Of a DNA stretch of 64,000 nucleotides, positions 28,266-37,513 are shown in pieces. Positions within the stretch are counted from its first letter, which is position 1. Each line of letters starts with the position of its first letter. Location of the stretch: NCBI RefSeq assembly GCF_002849595.1, contig NZ_NRQR01000020.1, forward strand, positions 186,001 through 250,000, given 5' to 3'. The notes under the pieces are model-generated. The model was not told the origin of the DNA. It saw only the letters and a program-made list of their open reading frames with translations, and did not search any database. The position numbers were made by a program, and so were the translations under genes. Origin of the DNA: Luteimonas rhizosphaerae. GTDB lineage: Bacteria; Pseudomonadota; Gammaproteobacteria; Xanthomonadales; Xanthomonadaceae.

Positions 28266-30184
28266 GCGGCCGTCCGCGGCGGCGCGTCGACGCATTGCCA
28301 GCGCGGCAACACGCCGAGCAGCGCGCCGTCGGCGACGAGCTTCACGGCGGCGGCCACTTCGCCGTCCAGCGCGCGATCGCGATCGAGAAACGGAATCGCC
28401 TCACGCACGCGGGCGTGCGCGGCGGCGACGATCGTGCCGGGATGGAAGGCCTCGGCCTGCGCCAGCTCCGCACGCAGGGCTTCGACCTCGTCGACGAAGG
28501 CGCCGCGGGTCGGGCGGTCCGACGCCGGCCCGCCCTGCACCTTCGCCGCCAGCGCTTCGGCATCGCCGCGCCGCGCGAGATCGCGCGCGGCGTTGATCAT
28601 GTCCGTGCGCAGGTCCAGCGCCTGCGCGGCGGTGTAGATCTCCAGCGCCAGCACCTTGCCGACGTCGTCGACCATCGACAGCACGTGGCGCGCCTCGTTG
28701 GTGCCCATCGACACGTGGTCCTCCGCATTCGCGCTGGTCGGAATCGAATAGACGCTGGCCGGATGCGCGCGCGTGGCGAGATCGTTGACGATCGCCGCGG
28801 CGGTGTACTGCACGATCATGTAACCCGATTCGGTCGCGTCCTCGTTGCCGATCAGGAAGCCCGGCAGGCCGTCGCTGGTCGCCGGATCGACCAGCTTGTT
28901 GAGGCGCCGCTCGGAGATCGAGGCCAGCACCGGGATCGCCGCCTTGACGTAGCTCATCGCCAGCGCCAGCGGCATGCCGTGGAAATGGCCGGCGGAGATG
29001 ACCTGCTCCTCGACGTGCTCGGCCTCGCGGTCGGGGAAGACCAGCGGGTTGTCGGTCACGGCATTGAGCTCGATCTCGAACACGCGCTTGGCCTGCTCCA
29101 CCGCATCGCGCACGGCGCCATGCACCTGCGGGATGCAGCGCAGCGAGTAGCTGTCCTGCGGCTGGTGCTTCTTGCCGCCGCGGAAGGGTTTGAAGCGCTG
29201 GTAGAACTTTTCGCGGCCGTGGCGCTGGTCACTCGGCACCCAATCCCAGCCGATGTCGAAGCGCAGCGCCTGCGATTCGGCGGTGTCCCAGCTCGACGGC
29301 AGCCAGGGCCGGAACCGCGGTACGAGGTGATAGGGAATGTCGGCCAGCGTGGAGCCGGCGAGCAGTTCGCGCAGATGCGCGGCGACCTGCACCTGGCCCG
29401 GATGCGGCCGCAGGTCGTGCACGGCTTCGTCGAACGCACCCAGCCGTCCGGCGAAGGCATCGATGGTCATCGCCGCGGCGAGGTCGGCGGTGTCGAGCAG
29501 CGCGTCGAGCCGGTGCAGCGCCAGCACGCCCGTCGCCAGCATCTGGGCGGTGCCGTTGTTCAGCGCCAGGCCCTCCTTGTACGACAGCGAGACCGCCGTG
29601 AGCCCGGCCCGGGCCAGCGCGTCGGCGCCCGGCATCCGGCGGCCGTCGACGAAGGCCTCACCGCCGCCGAGCAGCACGATCGCCAGGTGCGACAGCGGCG
29701 CCAGATCGCCCGATGCGCCGACCGAACCCAGCGCCGGCACCACCGGCACGATGCCCGAGTTCAGCAGGTCGGTCAGCGCCTGCAGCGTCTGCACGCGGAT
29801 GCCGGAATGGCCCTTCAGCAGCGTGTTGATGCGGATGCACAGCATTGCCCGCACCACGTCCGCGGCCAGCGGCTCGCCGACGCAGACCGCGTGGGTCACG
29901 ATCAGGTTGACCTGCAGCTCCTCGTGCAGCGAACGTCCCGACGGACGCGCGCCCGGCAGTTCGTCGCGCAGCGGATGCGCCCCCAGCAGGCGGTCGGCAT
30001 TGCTGCCGAACCCGGTCGAGACGCCATAGATCGGCTCCTCGCGACGCACCTGCTCGGCGAGGAATTCGGCCGCGCGCGCGACGCGCTGCAGCGCGGTCTC
30101 GTCGAGCGCGACCTGGGCGCCATTGGCGACCGCGACCAGCTGCAGCCGCGTCAGCGACTGGCCATCGAGGAGAATCGGTTTCAT
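28262..30184 (-). CDS. hutH: Histidine/aromatic amino-acid ammonia-lyase family protein, extended
   Basis: A 640-residue MIO-dependent lyase. The Ala157-Ser158-Gly159 triad in LGSVGASGDLAPLSHL forms the cofactor. YGVSTGFGSNAD, THAVCVGEPL, LSYKEGLALNNGTA and LNAVTDNPLVF are family motifs; the His after Thr in THA corresponds to the histidine typical of HutH. Ordinary HutH has about 510 residues. Here roughly 65 extra residues (about 279-343, Trp/Arg-rich, including PRFRPWLPSSWDTAESQALR) sit before SYSLRCIPQ, and the C-terminus is longer. No hutU, hutI or hutG is nearby, so histidine degradation is not assured; tyrosine or phenylalanine lyase activity is possible. Confidence 0.82.
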   Translation of the reverse strand: MKPILLDGQSLTRLQLVAVANGAQVALDETALQRVARAAEFLAEQVRREEPIYGVSTGFGSNADRLLGAHPLRDELPGARPSGRSLHEELQVNLIVTHAVCVGEPLAADVVRAMLCIRINTLLKGHSGIRVQTLQALTDLLNSGIVPVVPALGSVGASGDLAPLSHLAIVLLGGGEAFVDGRRMPGADALARAGLTAVSLSYKEGLALNNGTAQMLATGVLALHRLDALLDTADLAAAMTIDAFAGRLGAFDEAVHDLRPHPGQVQVAAHLRELLAGSTLADIPYHLVPRFRPWLPSSWDTAESQALRFDIGWDWVPSDQRHGREKFYQRFKPFRGGKKHQPQDSYSLRCIPQVHGAVRDAVEQAKRVFEIELNAVTDNPLVFPDREAEHVEEQVISAGHFHGMPLALAMSYVKAAIPVLASISERRLNKLVDPATSDGLPGFLIGNEDATESGYMIVQYTAAAIVNDLATRAHPASVYSIPTSANAEDHVSMGTNEARHVLSMVDDVGKVLALEIYTAAQALDLRTDMINAARDLARRGDAEALAAKVQGGPASDRPTRGAFVDEVEALRAELAQAEAFHPGTIVAAAHARVREAIPFLDRDRALDGEVAAAVKLVADGALLGVLPRWQCVDAPPRTAA

Positions 30185-30449
30185 CGGGTGGACTCCTGGC
30201 AGGTCATGGGCGGGCGCACGCGGCAGGACGGCGTGGCTGCGACGGACCGGTGGCGGGACGGCGCGCGGCGCGCCACGAATATGGGATCGGACGGGGCGGC
30301 GGCGATCGGGCCGCAGCGCGACGGCGGCCCGGCCAGACGCGTCACGCGCGCGGACTGCACGCGGTGAGGCGAGGCGCCGGGCTGGACACGGGCGCCGACC
30401 GCCTCCGCGACCGGCAATGCGATGGCCGCCATGGCGAGCGGCCGAGTAC

Positions 30450-31820
30450 TCACCGCATCGCCTGCCACTGCTCGCGTTCGACGCGCAGGGTGCGCGCGAG
30501 ATCGTCGTCGGCGACCTCGAACTGTTCGCCGCGGCGCAGGTCCTTGACCGCGACGACGCCCTTCGCGGCTTCGTCCTCGCCGCGGATCACGACGAAGCGG
30601 ATGCCGGCGCGATCGGCGTACTGCATCTGCTTGGCGAGCTTGCGCGGCTCGAGCTGGGTCTCGACGTTGAGGCCGCCGGCGCGCAGCTGCTGCGACAGCG
30701 CCAGCGCATGCGGCAGGCCGGCATCGTCGAACAGCGTGACCAGCACGTCGACCGAGCTGTCGGCGGTCGCGACCAGGCCGGCTTCGCGCAGCTGCCAGAA
30801 CAGCCGCGTCAGGCCGATCGAGATGCCGACGCCCGGCAGCTTGGACTTGGTGTAGTGGCTGGCGAGGTTGTCGTAGCGGCCGCCCGAACAGATCGAACCG
30901 ATCTGCGGATGCGCATCGAGGATCGTCTCGTAGACCATGCCGGTGTAGTAGTCGAGACCACGCGCGATCGAGAGATTCAGTGCGTAGCGCGATTCCGGCA
31001 CGCCGAGCGCGCGCAGCTGGTGGAGCAGGTCGCGCAGTTCGTTGCGGCCCTCTTCGAACAGCTCTGTGCCGGCGCCGAGCGCGTCGAGCTTCGACAGCGC
31101 ATCGTCGTGGCCGATCGAGCGCACGCGCGAGAACGCCAGCAGGCGCTCGGCGACTTCGTCGCTCAGGCCGAAGTCCTCGCCGGTCAGCGTCGCGCGCACC
31201 GCGTCCTCGCCGCGCTTGTCGAGCTTGTCGATCTCGCGCAGCACGGTCATCTGGCGCGTGTCGTCGATGCCCTGCCCTTCGAAGTAGCCGCGCAGCAGCT
31301 TGCGATGGTTGAGCTGGATCGTGAACTCGCCGATGTCGAGTGCGGCGAAGACCGCGCTGATCACCGCCGGCACTTCGGCGTCGTACCGCGGCGACAGCGC
31401 GTCCTTGCCGATGACGTCGATGTCGCACTGGTAGAACTCGCGGAAGCGGCCGCGCTGCGCGCGTTCGCCGCGGTAGACGCGCTGCATCTGGTAGCGGCGG
31501 AACGGGAACGCGAGCTCGTGCTCGTGCTCGGCGACGTAGCGCGCCAGCGGCACGGTGAGGTCGAAGCGCAGCGCGAGTTCCGGCAGGCCGTCCGAGGCTT
31601 TCTCGAGCGCGCCGGTCGACTGCACGAAGTACACCTGCCGCTCGGTCTCGCCGCCGGATTTGGTCAGCAGCGTGTCCGACAGCTCGAACACCGGCGTCTC
31701 GATCGGCAGGAAGCCGAAGCCCTCGAAGGTGCGGCGGATCGTGTCCAGCATGCGCTGGAACGCGATCTGGTCGCGGGGCAACAGTTCCATGACGCCGGGC
31801 GGGGTCCGGGGCTTGATCAT
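30450..31820 (-). CDS. hisS: Histidyl-tRNA synthetase
   Basis: A 456-residue class II synthetase. Motif 2 is in [20 protein letters not shown], the histidine-specific loops are [15 protein letters not shown] and [10 protein letters not shown], and motif 3 is [13 protein letters not shown]. The C-terminal anticodon-binding domain follows (DVLVTLFDD to the end). It charges tRNA-His. It stands alone: 265 nt of unremarkable sequence separate it from the lyase gene and 373 nt from cydC. Confidence 0.96.
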   Translation of the reverse strand: MIKPRTPPGVMELLPRDQIAFQRMLDTIRRTFEGFGFLPIETPVFELSDTLLTKSGGETERQVYFVQSTGALEKASDGLPELALRFDLTVPLARYVAEHEHELAFPFRRYQMQRVYRGERAQRGRFREFYQCDIDVIGKDALSPRYDAEVPAVISAVFAALDIGEFTIQLNHRKLLRGYFEGQGIDDTRQMTVLREIDKLDKRGEDAVRATLTGEDFGLSDEVAERLLAFSRVRSIGHDDALSKLDALGAGTELFEEGRNELRDLLHQLRALGVPESRYALNLSIARGLDYYTGMVYETILDAHPQIGSICSGGRYDNLASHYTKSKLPGVGISIGLTRLFWQLREAGLVATADSSVDVLVTLFDDAGLPHALALSQQLRAGGLNVETQLEPRKLAKQMQYADRAGIRFVVIRGEDEAAKGVVAVKDLRRGEQFEVADDDLARTLRVEREQWQAMR

Positions 31821-32193
31821 GCGGCGGGCTCTTCGGTGATGCGGTTGGGGACCGCCATTCTAGTGTGCCGCCCTACCCCTGTCCCGATGCGGCGGCTGCG
31901 CAACGCGGGATGACCGCACCCAGGCGACCGGACGGGAGGCGAGCGCGCGTCTCGACGGGGCGCTGGCGGTGCGTGGCGACGAGAACGCAGGCCTCCCGAG
32001 CAGTCAGCGCAGCGGTGCGCGACCCCGATGCACCCCGCGTTCGAACGGTGATCGAAAAGCGCCACGCCGATGCCCTGCAGGAGCGCGCTCGCGCGCGATG
32101 TGTGCAGACCCGCAGCTCTCGAGACCGGTCGGTCTGGAAATCAACAGAAAATCCCGAGATCCACGGTAGGAAAGCGTCGCGCGCAGGCGTGTC
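31821..32193. other. Non-coding gap between cydC and hisS containing a REP unit
   Basis: No supportable gene. One clean forward REP unit starts CTGCAGGAGCGCGCTCGCG at 32075 and ends with CGCGATG at 32100. The hisS promoter should lie near 31830-31880 on the minus strand, but no convincing -35/-10 pair was found. Confidence 0.55.
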
Positions 32194-33876
32194 CTACCCC
32201 GGCGGCGCAGCGTGCAGGCGCCCGTCGCGCAACCACAGATGGCGATGCACCAGGCCGGGCGGCAGCACGCCGTGGGTGATCAGCAGCAGGCTGCGCCCGT
32301 CGAGCAGCGCGGGCAGATCGCGCAACAGGACGTCGGCAGTGTCGTGGTCCAGACCTTCGGTCGGTTCGTCGAGCACGATCAGCGGCGCATCGCGCAGCAG
32401 CGCGCGTGCCAACGCCAGGCGGCGCGCCTGGCCGGCCGACATCGTCGCGCCGTTCTCGCCGACCCAGGCCTCCAGGCCGCCGATACGCTCCGCCCAGCCC
32501 TTCAGTCGCACGCGCGCGAGCATCGCCCACAGCGCGGCGTCGTCCGCCTCCGCCGCGCCGAACGCGAGGTTATCGCGCACGCTGCCGGCGAACACCGGCG
32601 CGTTCTGCGGCAACCAGCCGATCCGCGCGTGCCAGTCCTGCTGGCGCATCGCCCGCAACGCGACGCCGCCGAACGTCACCGCGCCCGCGCGCGGATCGGC
32701 GCTGCGCAACAGCAGGGCCGACAGCGTGGACTTGCCGGCGCCGCTGTCGCCGCTGATCGCGACGCGTTCGCCGGCGGCGAGGCTGAAATCGAGCCCGTCG
32801 AGCAACGTGCGGCCGCCGTCGGCCCAGCCGAAGCCGACGCCGTCGAACACCAGGTCGCCATGCGCCGGTGCCGCGACCGGTGCGTCGGGATCGCGCACCG
32901 ACGGCTCGGTGCCGGCGACGGCGTCGAGCCGCGCGATCGACGCACGCGCCGACAGCAGCGCCTGCCACGCGAGCCCGGCCGCGGCCCACAGTTCCAGCAG
33001 TCCGACGGTCATGAAGAACAGCGCGGCGGCGCGCGGACCCGACAGCGTGCCGGCCGCGGTGGCACCGGCGGCGATCCACAGCACACCGAGCAGGCCGCAG
33101 GCCGCGATGATGCCGTGCACGGCCTGGCCATCGGCCAGCTGGCGGCGACGCACACGATCGGCCTCGCCCAGCACGCGGCTGTCGCCGGCGACGGCGTCGA
33201 GCCACGCGCCCGCCGCGCCCAGCGCGACCAGGTCGGCCTGGCCTTCATAGAGTTCGTGCAGGCGCGCGCGCAGCTGGGCGCGCTGCTGCGTGCGGGCATG
33301 CTCCGCCGCCGCGCGGCCGCGGGCGACGACCCAGGACACGGCGATGGCCGCGGCGATGCCGACCAGGGCCAGGAACGACCCGGTCGGCGGATGCAGCCAG
33401 ACCGCCGCGCCGACCGCGACCACACCGATGCCGATCAGCGCGAACAGCGGCCCGGTCGCGCGCAGCAGCAGGCCGTCGACGGCATCGATGTCGCCGGTCA
33501 GTCGCGCCAGCAGATCGCCGGTGCGCAGGCGGCCGAGCTGGCCGGGACTGAGCCGCAACGCGCGCGCGAAGAACCACGTGCGCAGGTCGCGCGCGATCCG
33601 CAGCATGGTGTCGTGGCCGGCGAGCTTCTCCAGATAGCGCGACACGATGCGCGCCAGCGTCAGTCCGCGGATGCCGGCCGACGGCGTGAAGAAATTGAAC
33701 GTGCCGAGCGTGCCGAAGGTCAGCGCCGCGGCCGTGAGAAAGCCGCCCGACACGCCGAGCAGGCCCAGGCCCGCGGCCATCGTCACCAGCAGCAGGCCGA
33801 CGGCGAGCGCGACCCGGCCGCGATGCCGGCGCAGCAGCGCGCGCGTGCTGGTGATGCGATCCGCCGGCAAGTTCAT
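32194..33876 (-). CDS. cydC: Heterodimeric ABC exporter subunit CydC
   Basis: 560 residues: six N-terminal transmembrane helices, then an ATPase domain with Walker A SGDSGAGKST, Q-loop WLPQNAPVF, signature MSAGQARRLALARA and Walker B LIVLDEPTEG. With CydD it forms the glutathione/cysteine exporter of the inner membrane needed for assembly of cytochrome bd oxidase. The early FNFFTPSAGIRGLTLARIVSRYLEKL region is typical of CydC. It overlaps cydD by four bases. No cydAB genes are in the window. Confidence 0.92.
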   Translation of the reverse strand: MNLPADRITSTRALLRRHRGRVALAVGLLLVTMAAGLGLLGVSGGFLTAAALTFGTLGTFNFFTPSAGIRGLTLARIVSRYLEKLAGHDTMLRIARDLRTWFFARALRLSPGQLGRLRTGDLLARLTGDIDAVDGLLLRATGPLFALIGIGVVAVGAAVWLHPPTGSFLALVGIAAAIAVSWVVARGRAAAEHARTQQRAQLRARLHELYEGQADLVALGAAGAWLDAVAGDSRVLGEADRVRRRQLADGQAVHGIIAACGLLGVLWIAAGATAAGTLSGPRAAALFFMTVGLLELWAAAGLAWQALLSARASIARLDAVAGTEPSVRDPDAPVAAPAHGDLVFDGVGFGWADGGRTLLDGLDFSLAAGERVAISGDSGAGKSTLSALLLRSADPRAGAVTFGGVALRAMRQQDWHARIGWLPQNAPVFAGSVRDNLAFGAAEADDAALWAMLARVRLKGWAERIGGLEAWVGENGATMSAGQARRLALARALLRDAPLIVLDEPTEGLDHDTADVLLRDLPALLDGRSLLLITHGVLPPGLVHRHLWLRDGRLHAAPPG

Positions 33877-35585
33877 GCGGCGTCCTCCGGCCCCGGCGAC
33901 GTCGGCACGGTCCAGACCGCATCCGCCCAGGCCATCACGGCCGGGCTATGCGTGGCGACGACGACGGTGCAATCGGGCAGGAAGTTCGCGAGCGCCGCCA
34001 GCAATGCGGCCTCGGTGCCGGGATCGAGGAAGGCGGTGGGCTCGTCGAGCAGCAACAGGTCCGGCCGCCGCAGCAGCGCGCGGGCCAGCGCCACGCGCCG
34101 CGCCTCGCCGCCGGACAGACCGAAGCCCCGCTCGCCGATCTGCGTGTCCAGCCCCTCGGGAAGACGCGCGGCGAAGGCCGTGATCTGCGCGACGTCGGCG
34201 ATCTCGCGCAGGCGCGCGTCGCTGGCGCCGGGATCGGCGATGCGCAGATTGTCGAGGAGACTGCCCTGGAACAGCCACGGACGCTGGCCGGCCGCGGCGA
34301 TGCGGGCACCTGGCGGAATCGACAGCGTGCCCGCTTGCGGCGCGAGCCAGCCGGCCATCGCGTCGAGCAGCGTGCTTTTGCCGGCGCCACTGGGGCCCAC
34401 GATCGCCAGGCGCTGGCCGGCGGGAATCTGCAGGCGGAGGCCGGACAGCACCGGCTCGCGAGCACCGGGGTAGCGCAGCGTCACGTCGTCGAGCGTGACG
34501 CTGGCGGCGCGCGCGTCCGGTTCCGCGGCCTCGTCTTCGACCATGCGGACCGCCACCGTGTCCGGCAGGCCGTCGAGCGCCGCTTCGATCTCCGCCGCCG
34601 CGGCCAGCGCGTTCGCGCGGTCGTGGTAATGCGCGGCCAGACGGCGCATCGGCGCGTAGAACTCCGGCGCCAGCAGCAGGCAGAACAGGCCGGTCGCGAG
34701 CGAGAACGGCACGCCGCGCAGGTCGATCATCCCCAGGTAGGTGAAGCCGAAATACATCGCGACGATGGCGACGCTGACCGAAGCGAAGAACTCCAGCACC
34801 GCCGACGACAGGAAGGCGATGCGCAGCACCTTGAGGCTGCGGTCGCGGATCGTGTCGGCGGCCTCGGTGACCTGCGCCAGTTCGGCGTCGCCGCGCCCGT
34901 AGACGCGGATCAGGTCCAGCCCGCGCAGGCGATCGGTGAAGTGCGCCCCCGCGCGTGCCAACGCGGCGAGCTGGCGACGCCCGGCGGTCTCGGCGCCCAT
35001 GCCGATCAGCATCATGAACACCGGCGCCAGCGGCGCGGTCAGCAGCAGCACCAGGCCGACGACCCAGTCGACGGCGAACACCGCGACCAGGATCGCGGCC
35101 GGCACCAGCATCACTTCCGCCCGCGCCAGCAGGAAGCCGCTGTAGTACGCGCCGGCCGCATCGACATGGCTGGTCGACAAGGCGACAAGGCCGCCGCTGC
35201 GCTGTCCGCGTAGCCACAGCGGCCCACGCGCGAGCGCGGCGCGGGCCAGATCGCTGCGCAGGCGGGCGAGCGTGGCCTCGGCGGCGTCGGCGGCCGCGCG
35301 CTGCGCCAGCCAGCCGAGTGCGACGCGCACCAGCAGCGTCACCCCGAGCAGCAGCAGGGCACCGCGCGGACCCGGCGCATGCCACGTCGCGCCCGCGACC
35401 AGCAGCGCATCGAGCAACCAGGCGATCGCACCCGCCTGCGGAATCCACAACAGGCCCGCCGCCACCGTGCACGCCTGCGCGACGCGATGCCGCGCGCGGA
35501 ACGGCTGCAGTTGCGCGTCGAGCCAGCGCGTGTGGTGTCGTCGCTGCGGACCGGTCTGGTCCACGGCTGGCGGCGGCTGGGTCAT
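33873..35585 (-). CDS. cydD: Heterodimeric ABC exporter subunit CydD
   Basis: 570 residues with six transmembrane helices followed by an ATPase domain: Walker A VGPSGAGKST, signature LSGGEARRVALARA and Walker B LLLLDEPTAFLD. The LLLAPEFYAPMRRLAAHYHD stretch is the CydD hallmark. It is the first gene of the cydDC pair and partner of CydC in thiol export to the periplasm. About 120 nt of GC-rich sequence separate its start from the tRNA-Pro promoter, which points the other way. Confidence 0.92.
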   Translation of the reverse strand: MTQPPPAVDQTGPQRRHHTRWLDAQLQPFRARHRVAQACTVAAGLLWIPQAGAIAWLLDALLVAGATWHAPGPRGALLLLGVTLLVRVALGWLAQRAAADAAEATLARLRSDLARAALARGPLWLRGQRSGGLVALSTSHVDAAGAYYSGFLLARAEVMLVPAAILVAVFAVDWVVGLVLLLTAPLAPVFMMLIGMGAETAGRRQLAALARAGAHFTDRLRGLDLIRVYGRGDAELAQVTEAADTIRDRSLKVLRIAFLSSAVLEFFASVSVAIVAMYFGFTYLGMIDLRGVPFSLATGLFCLLLAPEFYAPMRRLAAHYHDRANALAAAAEIEAALDGLPDTVAVRMVEDEAAEPDARAASVTLDDVTLRYPGAREPVLSGLRLQIPAGQRLAIVGPSGAGKSTLLDAMAGWLAPQAGTLSIPPGARIAAAGQRPWLFQGSLLDNLRIADPGASDARLREIADVAQITAFAARLPEGLDTQIGERGFGLSGGEARRVALARALLRRPDLLLLDEPTAFLDPGTEAALLAALANFLPDCTVVVATHSPAVMAWADAVWTVPTSPGPEDAA

Positions 35586-35708
35586 GCGACGTGGGTGGCC
35601 TGGCGGAAAGGAAGCGGCGCGATGCGTGCGACGCCGCCGGGCATTATCGCAAGCGACGGCGGCATGCAGGCGGATTCCGCCGCCGCGAAAATTTATGCGT
35701 CGGGATGC

Positions 35709-35737
35709 TTGCCCGTCCGCGAGGGCACCAGTAGAAT
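35709..35737 (+). promoter_or_regulatory. Sigma-70-type promoter of the tRNA-Pro gene
   Basis: A TTGCCC -35 element (35709-35714) and a TAGAAT -10 element (35732-35737) are separated by 17 bp, ending 15 bp before the mature tRNA. TAGAAT recurs before cysS and the candidate small RNA, so it seems to be a preferred -10 form in this genome. Confidence 0.72.
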
Positions 35738-35752
35738 GCGCGGCTCACCTGT

Positions 35753-35829
<77 letters not shown>

Positions 35830-35855
35830 CTCTGCAATTGCAGTGCGTGAAGTCG

Positions 35856-35882
35856 AAAACCGGCCCAACGGCCGGTTTTTTC
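35856..35882 (+). terminator. Intrinsic terminator after tRNA-Pro
   Basis: The inverted repeat AAAACCGGCC-CAAC-GGCCGGTTTT, followed by further Ts, lies 27 nt after the tRNA CCA end. It should release the tRNA precursor before the MFS gene. Confidence 0.85.
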
Positions 35883-35930
35883 TTTGGTCCGCCGTGCCCG
35901 TTCCGCGGCACTGGCTGGTGCGCCATCGCG

Positions 35931-37160
35931 ATGTCGTCGTCCGTCGTTCCGTCTCCTTCTTCTCCGTTCCCGCGCCACGTGCGCGTGCTGGTGCTGCTGG
36001 GCATCGCGTTGTCGGCGTTCAACCTGCGCACCGCGGTGACGTCGTTGACGCCGCTGCTCGACGTGCTCGGCGCGACGTTCGGCTTCGGGTCCGCGACCGC
36101 CGGGGTGCTGGGGATGCTGCCGACCGCGGCGTTCGCGCTGTTCGGCGTGTCGACGCCGGCGCTGGGCCGGCGCATCGGTCTGGAACGCACCGCGCTGCTG
36201 GCGATGGCGCTGGCCGCGGCAGGCCTGCTGCTGCGCTCGAGCGCGGACGGCGTCGCCGTGCTGATGTTCGGGTCGGGCGTCGCACTGGCCGGCATGGGCA
36301 TCGGCAACGTGGTGCTGCCGCCGCTGGTCAAACGCTATTTCCCCGGGCGGGTCGGTGCGATCAGCACGCTCTACATCACCGTGCTGCAGCTGGGCACGAT
36401 GCTGCCCGCGCTGCTCGCCGTACCGCTCGCTGGCTCGGCGGGCTGGCGCGTGGCGCTCGGCGTCTGGTCGCTGACCGCGATTGCCGCCGCGTTGCCCTGG
36501 CTGTGGTTGCTGCTGCGCGCGCGTCGCGGGTCGGCGACGTCGCCGGGGGACGATGTCGCGCCCGCTGCGCCGGTGGTGCGTGGCCGGGTCTGGATCTCGC
36601 CGGTCGCCTGGGGCCTGGCGCTGATGTTCGGCATGACCTCGCTGATCACCTACGCGATGTTCACCTGGCTGCCGACGCTGCTGACCGAAGCCGGCGCGAC
36701 GCCCGCGTTCGGTGGTGCGATGGTCGCGCTGTTCTCGACCCTCGGCCTGATCGGCGCGCTGGGCATGCCGGCACTCGCGGTCCGCATCGCCAATCCGTTT
36801 CCGCTGGTGCTGGCCTGCGCGGCCTGCCACCTGACCGCCTTCACGGGTCTGCTGCTCGCGCCGATGGCCGCGCCGGTGCTGTGGGTCGTGCTGCTGGGCC
36901 TGGGGCCGAGCACGTTCCCGCTGACGCTGACGATGATCAACCTGCGCACGCGCACGCCCGCGGGCTCGGCGGCGCTGTCGGGCTTCATGCAGGGCGTGGG
37001 CTATGCGATCAGCTGCCTCGGCCCGCTGCTGTTCGGCGTGCTGCACGACCTCAGCGGCGGCTGGGACTGGCCGTTCGCGATGCTGGTCGTCGCCGTCGCG
37101 GTGCTGCTGGCCGGCGGGTGGCTCGCCTGCCGGCCGCGCTGGCTGGAAGACACCTGGTAG
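35931..37160 (+). CDS. MFS transporter, CynX/NimT type
   Basis: 409 residues with 12 predicted transmembrane helices. The N-terminal [21 protein letters not shown] and mid-protein [13 protein letters not shown] are typical of the cyanate/nitroimidazole (CynX/NimT, YeaN) branch of the major facilitator superfamily. The ATG at 35931 is preferred; the longer frame runs back through the tRNA terminator. Substrate unknown; no cyanate-metabolism genes are adjacent. Confidence 0.85.
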   Translation: MSSSVVPSPSSPFPRHVRVLVLLGIALSAFNLRTAVTSLTPLLDVLGATFGFGSATAGVLGMLPTAAFALFGVSTPALGRRIGLERTALLAMALAAAGLLLRSSADGVAVLMFGSGVALAGMGIGNVVLPPLVKRYFPGRVGAISTLYITVLQLGTMLPALLAVPLAGSAGWRVALGVWSLTAIAAALPWLWLLLRARRGSATSPGDDVAPAAPVVRGRVWISPVAWGLALMFGMTSLITYAMFTWLPTLLTEAGATPAFGGAMVALFSTLGLIGALGMPALAVRIANPFPLVLACAACHLTAFTGLLLAPMAAPVLWVVLLGLGPSTFPLTLTMINLRTRTPAGSAALSGFMQGVGYAISCLGPLLFGVLHDLSGGWDWPFAMLVVAVAVLLAGGWLACRPRWLEDTW

Positions 37161-37513
37161 GGATTGCGGCGCCGGCCCTGCCGGGCGGATCCGGGCCGAT
37201 CGGCGGTTCCGGCCGCGCTCGCCCCGCGGAACCGCGCGCACGCAGGATCGGACGGCCCGAATCGAAACAGGCATTCATGTTCGGGCAGATGCGCGCCAAG
37301 GGCGGCATCGACGCTGCGAACGCCGCCGCAGCGGCCCGCACCCCCACGCCAGCAGGTGGCGAGCACGCCATCGGCCGGTTCACGCGCTCACAAGGGCGCC
37401 GATCGCGACCTCGCATTGACATCCGCTTCGGCAGCATCGCGCGCTGATTTGCGACGTGTGTCACGTTCCGGGCCTCGACGCAGCTCCATCCCTTCTTTCG
37501 ATGCCTGACCTAC
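37161..37513. other. Intergenic region upstream of pgaABCD
   Basis: 353 bp without a supportable gene. A perfect TTGACA hexamer is present at 37416-37421, but no well-spaced -10 follows, so the pga promoter is not fixed. Inverted GC-rich stretches near 37175-37215 (CCGGCCCTGCCGGGCGG and following) could form a weak hairpin after the MFS gene. Confidence 0.4.

Noticed and set aside
31817-32065. A small minus-strand gene before hisS
   Set aside because: The frame overlaps the hisS start and a REP region, lacks a ribosome-binding site and has no recognisable domain.
37416-37421. TTGACA as the pgaA promoter -35 box
   Set aside because: The hexamer is perfect, but no -10-like sequence occurs at 16-18 bp, so it was not listed as a promoter.
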